A DNA stretch of 64,000 bases from Henckelia pumila (Eukaryota > Streptophyta > Magnoliopsida > Lamiales > Gesneriaceae), in assembly GCF_033568475.1 (NCBI RefSeq), contig NC_133122.1, forward strand, positions 182,423,449-182,487,448, given 5' to 3'. The position numbers were made by a program, and so were the translations under genes. The notes under the pieces are model-generated. The model had not been told where the DNA came from. It worked only from the letters and a program-made list of their open reading frames with translations, and searched no databases. Shown one piece after another: positions 49,075 through 61,594 of the stretch (position 1 is its first letter; every line of letters starts with the position of its first letter).

Positions 49075-49820
49075 TAGTTTTTGGTAATGTAATTTGTAAA
49101 TTTTTTATTTTTGATATTGTTAAAAGTAAATTTATAATTTTAGTTTTGTAACTTGCATTTTTTTTTCATTTTTAGTTGTATTAACATTAAATTTGCATTT
49201 TTAGTCCTGTAACTTACATGATTTTTTTCATTTTAAGTCTGTTAACACTGAATTTATATTTTTAGTCATGTAACTTGCATTTTTTATTTTTAGCCGTCAA
49301 CAATCAACATAGAATTTTCATTTTTTTTGTCATGCAACTTCCGTATAATTTTATTTTTATTTGTAGTCATATTAAAGGTGAATTTTCATTTTTAATAGTT
49401 TTATTTATATTATGTATTTTATAAGATGATATTTAGTGTAAAAATATTTTGAATAATTTTTAGTTGATTGTTTTTTATTTAACTCATTTAAATTTTAAAA
49501 GTTTTAAAATATGTAAATCATAATATATTATGATTAAAAATATAACAAAATGTGTAATTTATAGAATTAAAAATGTAAATTCATCGATAATATGACTAAA
49601 AATAAAAATATAAAAGTTACGGGACAAAAAATAAAAATTCAGTGTTAACAAGACTAAAAATGAAAAAGAATACAAGTTACATGACTAAAAATGAGAATTC
49701 AATGTTAATAAAACCAAAAATGAAAAAAATGCAAGTTACAAGACTAAAATTGCAAATTTACTTTTAACAGGACCAAAAATAGAAAATGTGCAAATTACAT
49801 GACAAAAAATATAATTCTCC
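49075..49820. mobile_element. Foldback element with arms of degenerate tandem repeats
   Basis: Left arm (49075-49380) repeats TTTTTAGTC, TGTAACTTGCATTTTT and GTTAACACTGAATTT about every 55-60 bp. The right arm (49560-49820) is its reverse complement (AAATGCAAGTTACA, GACTAAAAATG). The middle is AT-rich. No coding sequence. Confidence 0.75.
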
Positions 49821-49821
49821 C

Positions 49822-50215
49822 AACTAGTGTTTATACGCATGCGTTGCGTGTTTGTACAATTTTTTTAAAATTAAATTTGATTTATATTAAATATGGGTGA
49901 TATCATAATTTTCAAAAATATTGAGGGAGCATGTTGCAATGATTGATTTTGGTGAGGTACCATGTTGCAATTTTTGATTTTGGAAACACCAACCTACAAA
50001 CTTTTTTTTGTCTCTATTAAGGCGTGCTCCTACACATGCGTTACATGCTAATACATTTTTTTTTAATTAAATCTGATTTGTATTAAAATATGAATAATAA
50101 CATAATTTTCAAAAATATTGAGAGACATGTTGCAATGTTTGATTTTGGTGAGAGACCAAATTGAAATTTTTAATTTTGGCCACGCCCACACCGACCTACA
50201 AACTTTTTTTTTTTC
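49822..50215. repeat. Tandem duplication of a unit of about 200 bp
   Basis: Two diverged direct copies, each with CACATGCGTTAC-like or ACGCATGCGTTGCG start, CATAATTTTCAAAAATATTG, ATGTTGCAAT, and ending near CCTACAAACTTTTTTTT. Confidence 0.75.
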
Positions 50216-50550
50216 TCCGTTAACAGAATCTCAATGGAATAGAAAGATTTTTACTAATACAAGTGGACTCCCACAAAGATATTAATTAATTAATTAATAA
50301 AGATAAATGTACGGATCGTTCCAGCCCTTTATATTATTATTTTATTATATTGTTTTTTGCCATAAAATTTTATAGTGCTAACGGAATATATTCATTGAAT
50401 CTGCTCAGAATTCTGATAAAATAAAAAAAGTTGGTAATATATAAAGACCCAACTTGGGATGTTAGTCGACCAGGTTTGGTATACGAGTTTTGGTGTTAAT
50501 TTCATCTTAACTTTACAAGACGCATTACGTCCAAATCCAATGATGTATTT

Positions 50551-50893
50551 AGGGAGTGTTTGCAATAGATTGTGCTTTTGTGCAAGTGATTAATTTATAG
50601 ATTATAAAAAAGTTAAGAAAAATCAAAAGTTGGTAGTGTTTGAAAACAAATGTGAAAATCTAAAAATCAAAGTTGGGTAGTGTTTGATAAATAAGTGATT
50701 ATATTGATTTTAACAATGACCTTCTTATTAGAATCACTTTTGGAGAATCATAATCACCACATGACTAGCTTTTAGATTTCAATTAAGTTAAGCATAAGCT
50801 AACACATAATCTATGTTTAAGAAACACACAAAAATGATTTTTTAAGCCAAAAGCTAACAATATTTTTTTAGTGATTGCAAACACTTCCTTAAT
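50551..50893. mobile_element. hAT-like MITE of about 340 bp
   Basis: Ends GGGAGTGTTTGCAAT and ATTGCAAACACTTCC are inverted repeats with one mismatch. Flanking ATTTAG and AATTTAG suggest a target duplication. The interior is AT-rich with no coding sequence. Confidence 0.72.
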
Positions 50894-51769
50894 TTAGGGT
50901 GGATATTTATCAATATTTGTGAGATCTAGTGAAAAAATAATGGACTCCACATATATTGATAAATCTCTAACATTTAAATCTGTAATATATTATCACTTAT
51001 TATGTGGTCAAATATTATCCTTTGGATTATCAACACATACATCAACTTTCATAAAAATGTGTGACTTGCAACATGATCTAAAACACATACATCAACTTTT
51101 AAAAAAATGTTTGATACTTGCATCATGATCTAATGCAATGGGAATAAAGAGAAAAATACTCAGTGAACATAGAGTAGCCCCTAAAAAGGTACACCCAGAA
51201 TTTTCGAGACATTAAAATGGTTATCGAAAACGTCAAAATTAAGTGCGAGCAGTAATTATCAAAAGAAGTAAATAATAACTCAAATTTCTTTCGAAATATA
51301 TATGTATACGTAGTCAATTAATAGATGGGACTGGAACTTTAAAGAAGACACGTGACACGAGCTTCCAATCCGCAACAAACTCAGTAGACTAGACCAAACG
51401 AGGATACTACGTAGCTAGTACGTACGTTGCATGTAATAATGATGACTGCTACTTTCTAATTGGTGTTAATAACTTATTTTGCTCTTTTTTTAAAAAAAAA
51501 ATTGCTCTTTTTTAATTTGGAAGAGGAAATCTAATTTTTTTTTTCCCAATACGGTCGAAAACCCAAGTATAATTTTCTAGCCTATTGTATATATATATTT
51601 GAAGAAAGTGTAGATGATGGCATTAACGTTTGCATAGTTATAAATCCAAAAGGGTAAAGCAAAGATTCGGCGCTCTTATAGTCGTAAAATTTTTCGGATA
51701 CACATTTTTCGTCACTAAATTAGAGTATCTATTTTATTAATATATTCTAATGTAAGAAATAGCAAGATC
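50894..51769. other. Intergenic upstream of tRNA-Met
   Basis: Contains a twofold tandem duplication of about 50 bp at 51031-51131 (each copy with CATACATCAACTTT and CATGATCTAA). No gene recognised. Confidence 0.55.
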
Positions 51770-51856
51770 GGGGTGGTGGCGCAGTTGGCTAGCGCGTAGG
51801 TCTCATAGCTTAGTTGAGTGATCCTGAGGTCGAGAGTTCGAGCCTCTCTCACCCCA
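51770..51856 (+). tRNA. tRNA-Met: Elongator tRNA-Met (CAT) with intron
   Basis: The sequence folds as a cloverleaf with acceptor stem GGGGTGG/TCACCCC and discriminator A at 51856. A box is TGGCGCAGTTGGCTAG and B box is AGTTCGAGCCT. Anticodon CAT is at 51804-51806. A 13-nt intron (51808-51820) sits one base 3' of the anticodon, the usual position; plant elongator tRNA-Met genes carry such an intron. A T-run near 51871-51877 is a plausible Pol III terminator. Confidence 0.95.
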
Positions 51857-52481
51857 AATATAATCATCTTTTTTTATTTGTTTCAATTTTATTTTTTAGT
51901 ATTGTGCATTTGTGCTGCATACATTATTTTCTTCTTTTCTTTTTCTTTTTTTTTTTTCCCGCTTTTATTTCCTCATTATACTTTCTCTTTTTCGGTCGTT
52001 TTTCTATTTCCCTATTCTTTCACTGTATAATACTAGTACCCAAAAGCATGCATTGCGTGCCTTCTATTTATCTATTTTTTCAATTGAAAATAAAAAAATA
52101 ATTATAAATAGTGAAATGAAAAAAAAAGACATTTTTTAAATAAAATATTCATGAAATGACAAAAAAAATATAATGAAAATAGCATATTCGTAATTACATA
52201 ACCATTGAAGGGCAAAAATCAAGAGAGTGTCCATACCAAGAAACCACCTGCTCTTACATAATATATAATAATAGATGTACTAGAATTGAGAATTTTAAAA
52301 TTAAATATTAAAATAAATTTACACTCATCATAAAAAAATAAATTTATTACTGTAAAGTAATTCGTAAAAATATAGAGTTATATTTTTTCTAAATTGGGGG
52401 AGAGATTGTTATAATTAGATCTCGAACTCCAGTTTTTCTCCCACACTTGAGATCTTGATGTCAAATGAGCTACATATCATC

Positions 52482-52528
<47 letters not shown>

Positions 52529-52676
52529 AAGATTTTAGAAATATATTTTTAATATGTATAAAATCACAAAATGTGTTACTAAAAATCAAACACATAAAAT
52601 ATAGTCATAAAAAATCAATTTTGTTTTAGCCTAAATGAAAAAATAATCATTTAGATTATGAGCGTACAATAATCTA
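51857..52676. other. Intergenic; pyrimidine tract and (AT)n microsatellite
   Basis: A TTCTTTT-rich tract lies at 51920-51960 and an AT repeat at 52483-52526. Short frames here read only low-complexity Phe/Ser runs and are not genes. Confidence 0.6.
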
Positions 52677-53436
52677 GGGGTGTTCATATTTCGGATAAAA
52701 CCAAAAAACCCGAAAATCCAAACCGAAAAAGTCGAAGATCGAACCGAACCGAAAACCGAATTTTGTAATTTGTATATAAATATCAAAACCGAAGTTTATT
52801 TGGTTCGGTTTTGGATTATATATGTCAAAACCGAACCGACTGAAAAAAACCGAAATTGAATTAAATTAATAATTTTATTTATATTATATAAGTTATGAGA
52901 TGATATTTAGTGAATGAATAATCATTTTGAATAATTTTTAGTTGATTGTTATTTATTTAATTCATTGTTGTTGTTTATATTTTTTAATTGATTCTTGTTT
53001 ATGTAAGTTATTTAAACTTTATTTTTAAAGTTTTTACTAAGAAATCATTTAAAAAAACATATTATATTTTACAATGTATCTATATTATTAATTTAAACCT
53101 ATCAAAATTTGTTTTATTTTTTTGAAAATATTATAAGATTGTGGTTGGATATTTATCTTTGTATTGTTTGATGTTTTTTATTTCTTCACTATATGACTAT
53201 AATTTTTAGTTGTGTATTGGGGTATTTAAATTACATGTGGATGAAATTTATGTTTCTTTTATTGTGTTATGTATTATTAATGATAAAACCGATCAAACTG
53301 AACCGTATAAACCGGTCCGTTATAGTATAAAAACCGGATCGAACCGAAGTAAAACGGTTTGACTTCGGATTGTATTTTTCATAAACCGAAAACCGAAATT
53401 AGACAAATTCAAACCGAACCGACCGATGAACACCCT
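52677..53436. mobile_element. CCGAA-rich foldback element with 12-bp flanking duplication
   Basis: Ends GGGGTGTTCAT and ATGAACACCCT are inverted. TACAATAATCTA flanks both sides (52665-52676 and 53437-53448). Both subterminal regions are crowded with AACCGAA or TTCGGTT, forming long imperfect inverted repeats around an AT-rich centre. No coding sequence. The duplication length is longer than the 8-9 bp of hAT or Mutator elements, so the class is unclear. Confidence 0.8.
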
Positions 53437-53448
53437 TACAATAATCTA

Positions 53449-55415
53449 ATAAATCAAACGCCAATAACACAATTTTCAAATTACCTATACCTAAATAGAA
53501 ACAATCAAGACTTTTTTTTTTTAAAAAAATAACTTTCCAAAATATATTTTTAAAAATATGATTGTAATATTTAATAATCTGCTTCGAATCGGATTAAAGA
53601 AATTTGCTGATCATTGTCAATTGTTTCTAGATCGTGAATTTTTTGTTTTGAAGAACCATTAGTTCAAAGATTTTAAGGTACTATTTTAGGTTTTTAAAAA
53701 TTTACAACCAAACAAATTACATCACAGTGTTTGATGTAGTGTAATTGTTTTTATCCTTTGCAATTGAGCTATTCTTAGAGATTAGTCATGATTTTAGTGA
53801 TTGTATTAAATTTTCGTGTCATCGTGGGAATTTTACAGATTTATTGGTCAATCTCTGGTTTTTCCGTCTGTGAGTGAGAATGAAGCTCATTTATTGCAAT
53901 TTTGGGATAGAGTAGTTGAAATTTCTTGTTCTTGATTATAACGATTTAATTCCTAATCATAATGATTTTAGTTCCACATTATAACTTAGATATTGATAAT
54001 TTTTATCATTAAAATACAAATGAACTGCTTGAATTTGTTGTTGTGTATTTTTTTTTTTTTTTGTGTATAATATGTTACATGAATGAATATATGATTTTTA
54101 ATTTAGATCTTATTGTATTGAATGTAATTTTTTAAAAATAGTTTTATAATGAAATTTAAAAGTGGTTCTGGCAATATTTTTTTGATTGCTACAAGTACAA
54201 GAAACAGATTTTTGTGATTTCAATCTTCACTGGGTATAGCTTGATGGATAATTTAGTGAACTTGAGAACAATGTACTGAAATTTCACTAAAAATCACGAT
54301 TCTTCGATACGTATCTTCACTACCATCTGAAAAGTATTCTACTTTCTTATCAATGCATTCTATTCGATGAGTTCATTTTTCTCGGACATACATCATGATA
54401 TTATCAAGACAGTTGAACAATTATTTATGGGGAGTCATCATGCTTATGTTTGTAATATTTAGTAGATAATTTTGTGAAGCTAATAATATTAAATTATTTA
54501 TTATTTTCCAATTTTATTAAATTTCTCATACATGATGTGATCTTTTTAAGCTTAATGTAAATTATTTTTCTTTCATTTTAGGTGTGGACAAATTATCGCC
54601 GATATAACAAAAAAATATTGGGCTTCCATAATAAAAAAAGCGACGTATGCTCTATCTTTACACTTGCACATGAGAAAGCGATTACTGGAATTTGGCTCGA
54701 GCAAGACCTTAACTTCGAGGGGATATACATATTTCAGTGGAAGCATTGTTGGCTTAGCTTGATTAGATGATTTTGTGGAACACACTGCAGTTTTATATTA
54801 ATTTGAGTTTTGGTTGTAATGTACTCTTATGTATTGTGTTATCTTGTGTTGTCGTATCGTGTGAAACTGGTTCGTAAGTTGTAGTTTATTTAGAAGTTGT
54901 TTTGTCGGAACTTATTTTTGTATTTATGGATGATGATAGAAACTTTAATGATGTGTACTTTTAGTGATTAATTTATGAAATGTGTTCTTTGTTTAATTTA
55001 GTTTTTATTTAAATTTCAATATTTTATTTATGATTTGAGGCGCAATCGATGTTTGATTTATGATTAAGACTCATTTCCTATATAATGATATAGTGCAGGT
55101 CATAATGATGTTACTTTTTGTTTGTATTGTGAGGGTAAAATTAATTATGATCGTAAATCAGATAGACTTTTTGTATTAAATGTACGTACCATAAGTACCA
55201 CACATTAACACTTATGCGACTGATCTATGTCTTTATATCCTAGAACATGACATATTAGAACATAAATACAAATTGATATATTAAATACTCGATATTTTAA
55301 TTTTAATTCATTTTAACTCGGCAATATGAATCATATGGTACCAAAAAAATGAGTTTCATATTGCCTCAAAAGAACAAGTCATAAAAGTGTGTTATATAGC
55401 CTAAAAAACGAGTAT
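53449..55415. other. Intergenic; one short unidentified open frame
   Basis: AT-rich. A 62-codon frame at 54582-54770 (+), ending FQWKHCWLSLIR, follows an acceptor-like TTTTAG but matches no family I recognise. It could be an exon remnant. No other coding signal. Confidence 0.45.
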
Positions 55416-58250
55416 TTCATTCTCAATTGTCTATTTTTTATTCTACAAATGTCTGAGATTGTTTCAAATTAATATGAAACGATTCCGAATCCGGGATAAT
55501 TTGATCTAATTTATTTTCACTTGGCAAGATTTGTCTTGGTGGTCTAAAATTTTATCCCGGTAAGTAGAACAATTTATGCTATATTATTCCGCATTTGTAC
55601 TCTTATTGTTCATGTTATGTGCCAAAAAATATGATCAGACACACTCTTTTAATAGTGGATTTCAAATATAATTTTCATCTTACTCATTAACCTAATAAAT
55701 GTCTAAATATTATATTTAACAATTTTTAAAGTTTATAATGACATCTAGTTATGCAATTGTAATCATTGTACAATGTATGTCACCATATGTAATCTCATTC
55801 AATAATGAACAATGCATTCATCTTCTACATTTGCCAAAGTAGTGCACATGATATTATATGACCAACACCAATGTAATTTGACGACAATTCATATGACAAT
55901 GAAAACTTATTATAAACATTATAATATGTGTTATGCACAAAATAATAACATCTTCATGTGTGTGTAGAGAATATTGAGTCTCTCTCATACCCAATTTTTT
56001 CTTTGTTTATGGCGTAAATATTTAAGATTGTTCCAAATTAATATGGAATGATTTCGAATCCGGGATAATTTGATCTAATTTAATTTCACTTGGCAAGGTT
56101 TGTCTTGGTGTTCTAAAATTTTATCCCGATAAGTAGAATAATTTATGCTGAATTATGCCGCATTTGTACTCTTATTGTTCATGTTTTGTGCCAAAGAATA
56201 TGATAAGACACGCTCTTTTAATAGTGGATTTTAAATATAAGTTTCATCTTACTAATTAAGCTAATCAATGTCTAAATATTATATTTAACAATTTTTAAAG
56301 TTTATAATGACATCTAGTTATGTAATTGTTATCATTGTACAATGAATAATGTCACCATATGTGATCTAATTCAATAATGAACAATGCATTCATCTTTTAC
56401 ATTTATCAAAGTCGTGCACATGATATTATATGACCAACACTAATTTAATTTTACGACAATTCATATGAAAATGAAAACTTATTATAAACATTATATTATG
56501 TGTTATGCACAAAATCATAATATCTTCATGTGTGTGTGTAGAGAATGTTGAGTCTCTCTCATACCCATTTTTTTTTGTTTATGCCGTAAATATTTAAGAT
56601 TGTTCCAAATTAATATGGAATAATTTCGAATCCGGGATAATTTGATCTAATTTATTTTCACTTGGCAAGATTTGTCTTGGTGGTCTAAAATTTTATCCCG
56701 ATAAGTAGAACAATTTATGCTAAATTATTCCGCATTTGTACTCTTATTGTTCATGTTTTGTGCCAAAAAACATGATCAGACACACTCTTTTAATAGTGGA
56801 TTTCAAATATAATTTTCATCTTACTCATTAACCTAATAAATGTCTAAATATTATATTACAATTTTTAAAGTTTATAATGACATCTAGTTATGAAATTGTA
56901 ATCATTGTACAATGAATAATGTCACCATATGTGATCTCATTCAATAATGAACAATGAATTCATCTTCTACATCTGTTAAAGTAGTGCACATGATATCCAA
57001 TGTAGTTTGACGAGAATTCCTACGACAATGAAAGCGTATTATAAACATTATAATATGTGTTATGCACAGAATCATAACATCTTAATGTGTGTGTGTGCAG
57101 GGAATATTGATTCTCTCTCATACCCAATTGTTTCTTTGTTATGTCGTAAATATTCGAGATTGTTCCAAATTAATATGGAATGATTCCGAATCCGGGATAA
57201 TTTGATCCTAATTTATTTTCACTTGGCAAGGTTGGTCTTGGTGGCCTAAAATTTTATCCCGATAAGTAAAACAATTTATGCTGAATTATGTTGCATTTGT
57301 ACTCTTATTGTTCACGTGTTGTGCCAAACAACATGATCAGACATGCTCTTTTAATAGTTGATTTCAAATATAAGTTTCATCTTACTAATTAAGCTAATCG
57401 ATGTCTAAATATTATATTTAATAATTTTAAATTTTATAATGACATCTAATTATGCAATTGTAGTCATTGTACAATAAATAATGTCACTATAAGTGATCTC
57501 ATTCAATAATGAACAATGCATTCATCTTCTTTATTTGCCAAAGTAGTGCACATGATATTATATGACCAACACCAATGTAATTTGACGACAATTCATACGA
57601 CAATGAAAACTTATTATAAACATTATAATACGTACACGTGTTATGCACAAAATCATAACATCTTCGTGTGTGCGTGTATAGAGAATGAGTCTCTCTCTTA
57701 TACTTAATTTTTTTTTTGTTTATGTCGTAAATATTTGAGATTGTTCTAAATTGTATCCAATTATATTTGTGTTGGTCATTAGAATCTATTATGTGCGCTA
57801 CTTTTTCAAATATTGGAGATGAATGTATTGATTATTATTCAATGAGATCACATGTGGTGATATAATTCATTGTTCAATATCTACAATTGCATAATTAAAT
57901 GTAATTCTAAATTAAAAAAAACTGTTGAATATGATATTTTGGCATTGATTGACTCAATTTGTAATACGATACATGTATTTGAACTCTACTATTAAGAGAA
58001 TATTCATGATCATGGGGTCACAACACATGATCTAGAAGAGTACAAATGCGTCTCAATTGAGCACATAATGTTCTACTTCTCAGAATAAAATTTCAGGCCA
58101 CTATGACCGACCTTCCCTAGTGATAGTAAATTAGTTTTGAATTGTCTCAATTTGATATAATTTTAAATATATTTGGAACAATCTCGAATAATTTTCGAAT
58201 AAGCAGATAGACAATTTGGAATGAGATACTTATTATTTACACATGCACAA
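55416..58250. mobile_element. Foldback element whose left arm is a tandem array
   Basis: The left end (ATTTCATTCTCAATTGTCTA) is inverted at the right end, near 58215-58235 (TAGACAATTTGGAATGAGAT). Between them are four direct units of about 560-570 bp (anchor CCGGGATAAT at 55491, 56060, 56632 and 57192) and a partial fifth from 57720. The unit then reappears once in inverted, more diverged form at 57755-58210 (for example GTGTTGGTCAT versus ATGACCAACAC). No coding sequence. Confidence 0.72.
55440..57755. repeat. Tandem array of about 4.1 units of 560-572 bp
   Basis: Units share blocks CCGGGATAATTTGATC, CACTTGGCAAG, AAATTTTATCCCG, TTGTACTCTTATTGTTCA, CTCTTTTAATAG and GAGTCTCTCTCATACCCA in the same order. 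Divergence between units is roughly 5-10% by eye. Confidence 0.85.
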
Positions 58251-58257
58251 ACTTTGT

Positions 58258-59740
58258 GTTGGGTCCGAAAATGCAAGCAATCTTGATTTTGGTTATAACA
58301 AAACTTTTCATTGTGTTTCTAACATATTTACTAAGTGTGCAGCTAATAAAAAACAAATAGGAAGTGTTAATTTGTTGGAATACAACCATAGCTCAACTTA
58401 GTTTATGGTGCAACTATTTGTTTCAAACATATCTCATCAAGCAATCTTGATTTTGATGATAACAAAACTTTTCATTGGGTTTTTAACATCTTTACTAAGT
58501 GTGCAGCTAATACAAAACAAATTGGAAGTGCTAATTTGTTGGAATACAATCTTAGCTCAACTTAGTTTCTGGCGCCGCTGTTTGTTTCAAGCATATCTCA
58601 TATCTCGATGATCCAAATGACCAGCTGCAAATATCGTCGCATAGCCAACGCAAAAGTTTACAAGTCATGTCTTATGCCAGGTGGACCAATTCGGATGATA
58701 TCAGGGCCAAACCATCATCTCAAGATAGAGCTGGACGAAAGTGTAGCAGCAGATTGAGTGACACACCAGCTCTGGTTTAATGGCCATATCTCTCAACTCC
58801 GTTATCCAAATGGAATGATTCAGTATGCGTTGAAAAGATAAGAAGATGATCTAGAAATCATCATCACAAGTCAAAGTCTAAATCGGAGCCTAAGAAGATG
58901 ATAAATCATGTTGAAGTTGTTGGTTCTGCACAGGTTGCTGACAGAGCTTAATATTGTATACAGTTTGGTATTTCGAGCATATTTATCTCATACATGCTCA
59001 AAATCGAGTGATTATTTATTCCATGGAAAGCTAAGAGAAAGTTATACAACCTTTATGTTTATCATTTTTGCCCAGAAATCGACAAATCAAGAGATATAAT
59101 CACTCGAACAGACAACATGCACTCGACTGTTTTGACCTCGACCGATTTGGAGCAGTATTGGTATTTCACATATATCTCTCTTGTATCAAATTCAAATGAG
59201 GTGATTCTTGATGCGTTGGAAATACAAGACAAAGGGCTACAACTTTTATGTTCATAACTTTTTCCAGAAATCAATGCATCAAGATCTACAAGCAATCGAC
59301 CGATCAACATGAGCTTGACCGATGATATCTCATCGGCTACAAAGCTCTACTCGACCGATTTGAGCAGCTTTGGTATTTCGATCATCACTTTCGCATATGA
59401 ACTCCAAATCAAGTGATTATTGTGACGTTGAAATTAAGATCAAGATCTACAACTTTTATTTTTACCATTTTGCCCAGAAGTCAACGCAGAAAGAGTTAAA
59501 AGCATCTGAAGAGACAACAACAACTCAATCAGATGAGATTCTCACTTGGTCTCTCAATCGGTTGAGGTAATGTCACCTGCTCTATCTCAACCGATCAGCA
59601 AGAATGTCACCTGATTTATCTCGACTGTTCACCTAGCTTATCACTTGCTCTCACCAGTCTACTACTCCAGATCCAGATCTAATCAACAAGTCAAAGCTAC
59701 AGTCCAGAAACACAAATATGACCGTTGTGCTGTCAGAAAC
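58258..59740 (+). repeat. LTR-like region with internal direct repeats
   Basis: Begins TGTTGGGTCCGAAAATGC, similar to some Copia LTR starts. It contains a 163-bp tandem duplication (AGCAATCTTGATTTTG at about 58277 and 58440). About three diverged repeats of 190-230 bp follow (58950-59500), each with TTTGGTATTTC, CAACTTTTAT and CCAGAA. CTCGACCGAT-type motifs recur at 59108-59640. No coding sequence; the right end is undefined. Confidence 0.5.
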
Positions 59741-60544
59741 TGTGAAGCCTCGGGTTGATAATTCTTAGGGCAATTAGTAATTAAACATCATTAATAAACA
59801 AAGGAAGAAATAAGATCAAACAAATTTCTTTTTCCAAAGGGGGGTGCGCGGGGTCGGTTAAAAAGAGCAGACCGTTCGCCCCCTCAACCCAACTCTCGGG
59901 TTGTGAACAAAATAGGCAGCGCTCGGTCCGCTAAAAAGAGCAGACAGAGCACAACATTGGGTAGCCTTTCGCTCTGGTTTTTAACAGCAAAAATTGATCT
60001 TTCCAACCCCTCCAATTCAACATAATGATGTCCCAAAACATGTAGATATATATAGAACAAGATCTAAACATGTTTATAACAAGCTAATACATCAAAGTAG
60101 AGATTTGAATCCAATCAAAAGAATGAAATTATAAAAAGTGTTCATCAATTCTTCAAGAACAACAACTAGAGTATTTTCTATCATGCTTTCTAGACTTAAT
60201 ATACATCATTTCACCAACAACAACCCGAGTCCACATATCTAGACTCTCTCATGAGCTACCCTCGTCGACTTTGGCCAGCTCCTGCCCCATCTGTCGTCAT
60301 GCACATATACAAAACAAGACAACAGCCGAAAACATCCGGTGAGAATACAATCTCAGTATAATCAACATATATATGCGTTAAAATAAAACATATCGACTCT
60401 AAACATTTTAACTCGAGAGTAGAGTAAACGCATATATAAAGAATTGATTCTTATCACACTATTTGCCATCAAGATTCGTATACGATCTTGAGGGCAAAAT
60501 CCCGGTTCAGTCCTAAATGTTTGGACACATTCTCGGTTCAGTCC
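59741..60544 (-). repeat. Gypsy-type LTR fragment, minus strand
   Basis: On the minus strand it ends GAGGCTTCACA. Upstream it has the GATTGTATTCTCACCGG, TGTTGTCTTGTTTTGTAT and GGGGCAGGAG blocks shared with the LTRs at 9809 and 61595. Its start is missing; it abuts the plus-strand LTR at 60545. A motif of the form GTTAAAAAGAGCAGACCG recurs at 59852-59960. Confidence 0.65.
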
Positions 60545-61594
60545 TGTAAGGCCCGAAAATATTAAATTATTAATTATGGGATTTGAGAATTAAATTCCAT
60601 ATTATGGGCTAATATTGATTTGAGAAGTTATGGACATGATAGATTTAATTTCCGAGCCAAAAATATTTAATTTGAGAATTTACGGATTTTTAAAATTAAA
60701 TTTCGAGAATTCTTAAATTAAAAGAATAAATATTCGATTTGAATATTTATGGAATTCAAGATTAAATTCCATGTTTTGGGAATTAAAGAAGATTAATTTT
60801 GAAGATACAACTCGATGAGGGACTGATTTGCAAATATCAAAGTTGAAGGGCTAAAATGCAAAAGGCCGGGATTATTTGATTAATCTGAATATATTTAATT
60901 TGGGAATATTTAGAGTTTCGATTTAAATTATAATATTCTTAAATTATTTTGGATTGAAATTGAATTAAAACGAAGGCCGAGGACTGAATTGCAATTAAGA
61001 AAGATTTGAGGGACTAAATTGCAATTAAGCAATACATATCCGATTTTAATTATAATTATCAGCATGAATACGTGTATCACTCATATTTCATTCAGAAAAG
61101 TTTGAGAATTCTGAACAGAGAGCCGCGATATTTTTCTTTGATTTGATTTCCGATTTTCAAATTGCCGTAACTTTTGATCCGATCGTCCGATTTTGATTCC
61201 GAAAGATGTTCTGGAATCCTTGCGACGAGGACTTCGACTTGATGTAAGTATTTAATCATCTCGGCATGTTTTGAAGAACGAAATTTGGTAGAGATCAGTA
61301 CTTTGGTACATGATCATGTTCTTGATATGTTGTATCGTTTATTTTCGAAACCGGATCGAATATGGATTAAGGAATGAACTTGTTATGATGTCCAGCTTGT
61401 ATTTGATATACTTAGCTACTGTTATGAGGATTAGAATTTTGTATTAATGATTTAGATGCACGTATGATTTTCTTATGAAGTTAAAGAAGTTAGCTTCGAA
61501 GTCGATATTAAGTCGGTTACCGATTTTAAATCGCTACGCCGTCGATTCATGTTTTGAGACTAGTTTGATAGCTGATTATCAAGATGAGATGTTC

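Noticed and set aside
51814-52139. Three overlapping frames after tRNA-Met
   Set aside because: They encode Phe/Leu/Ser runs from a T-rich tract; no start context or domain.
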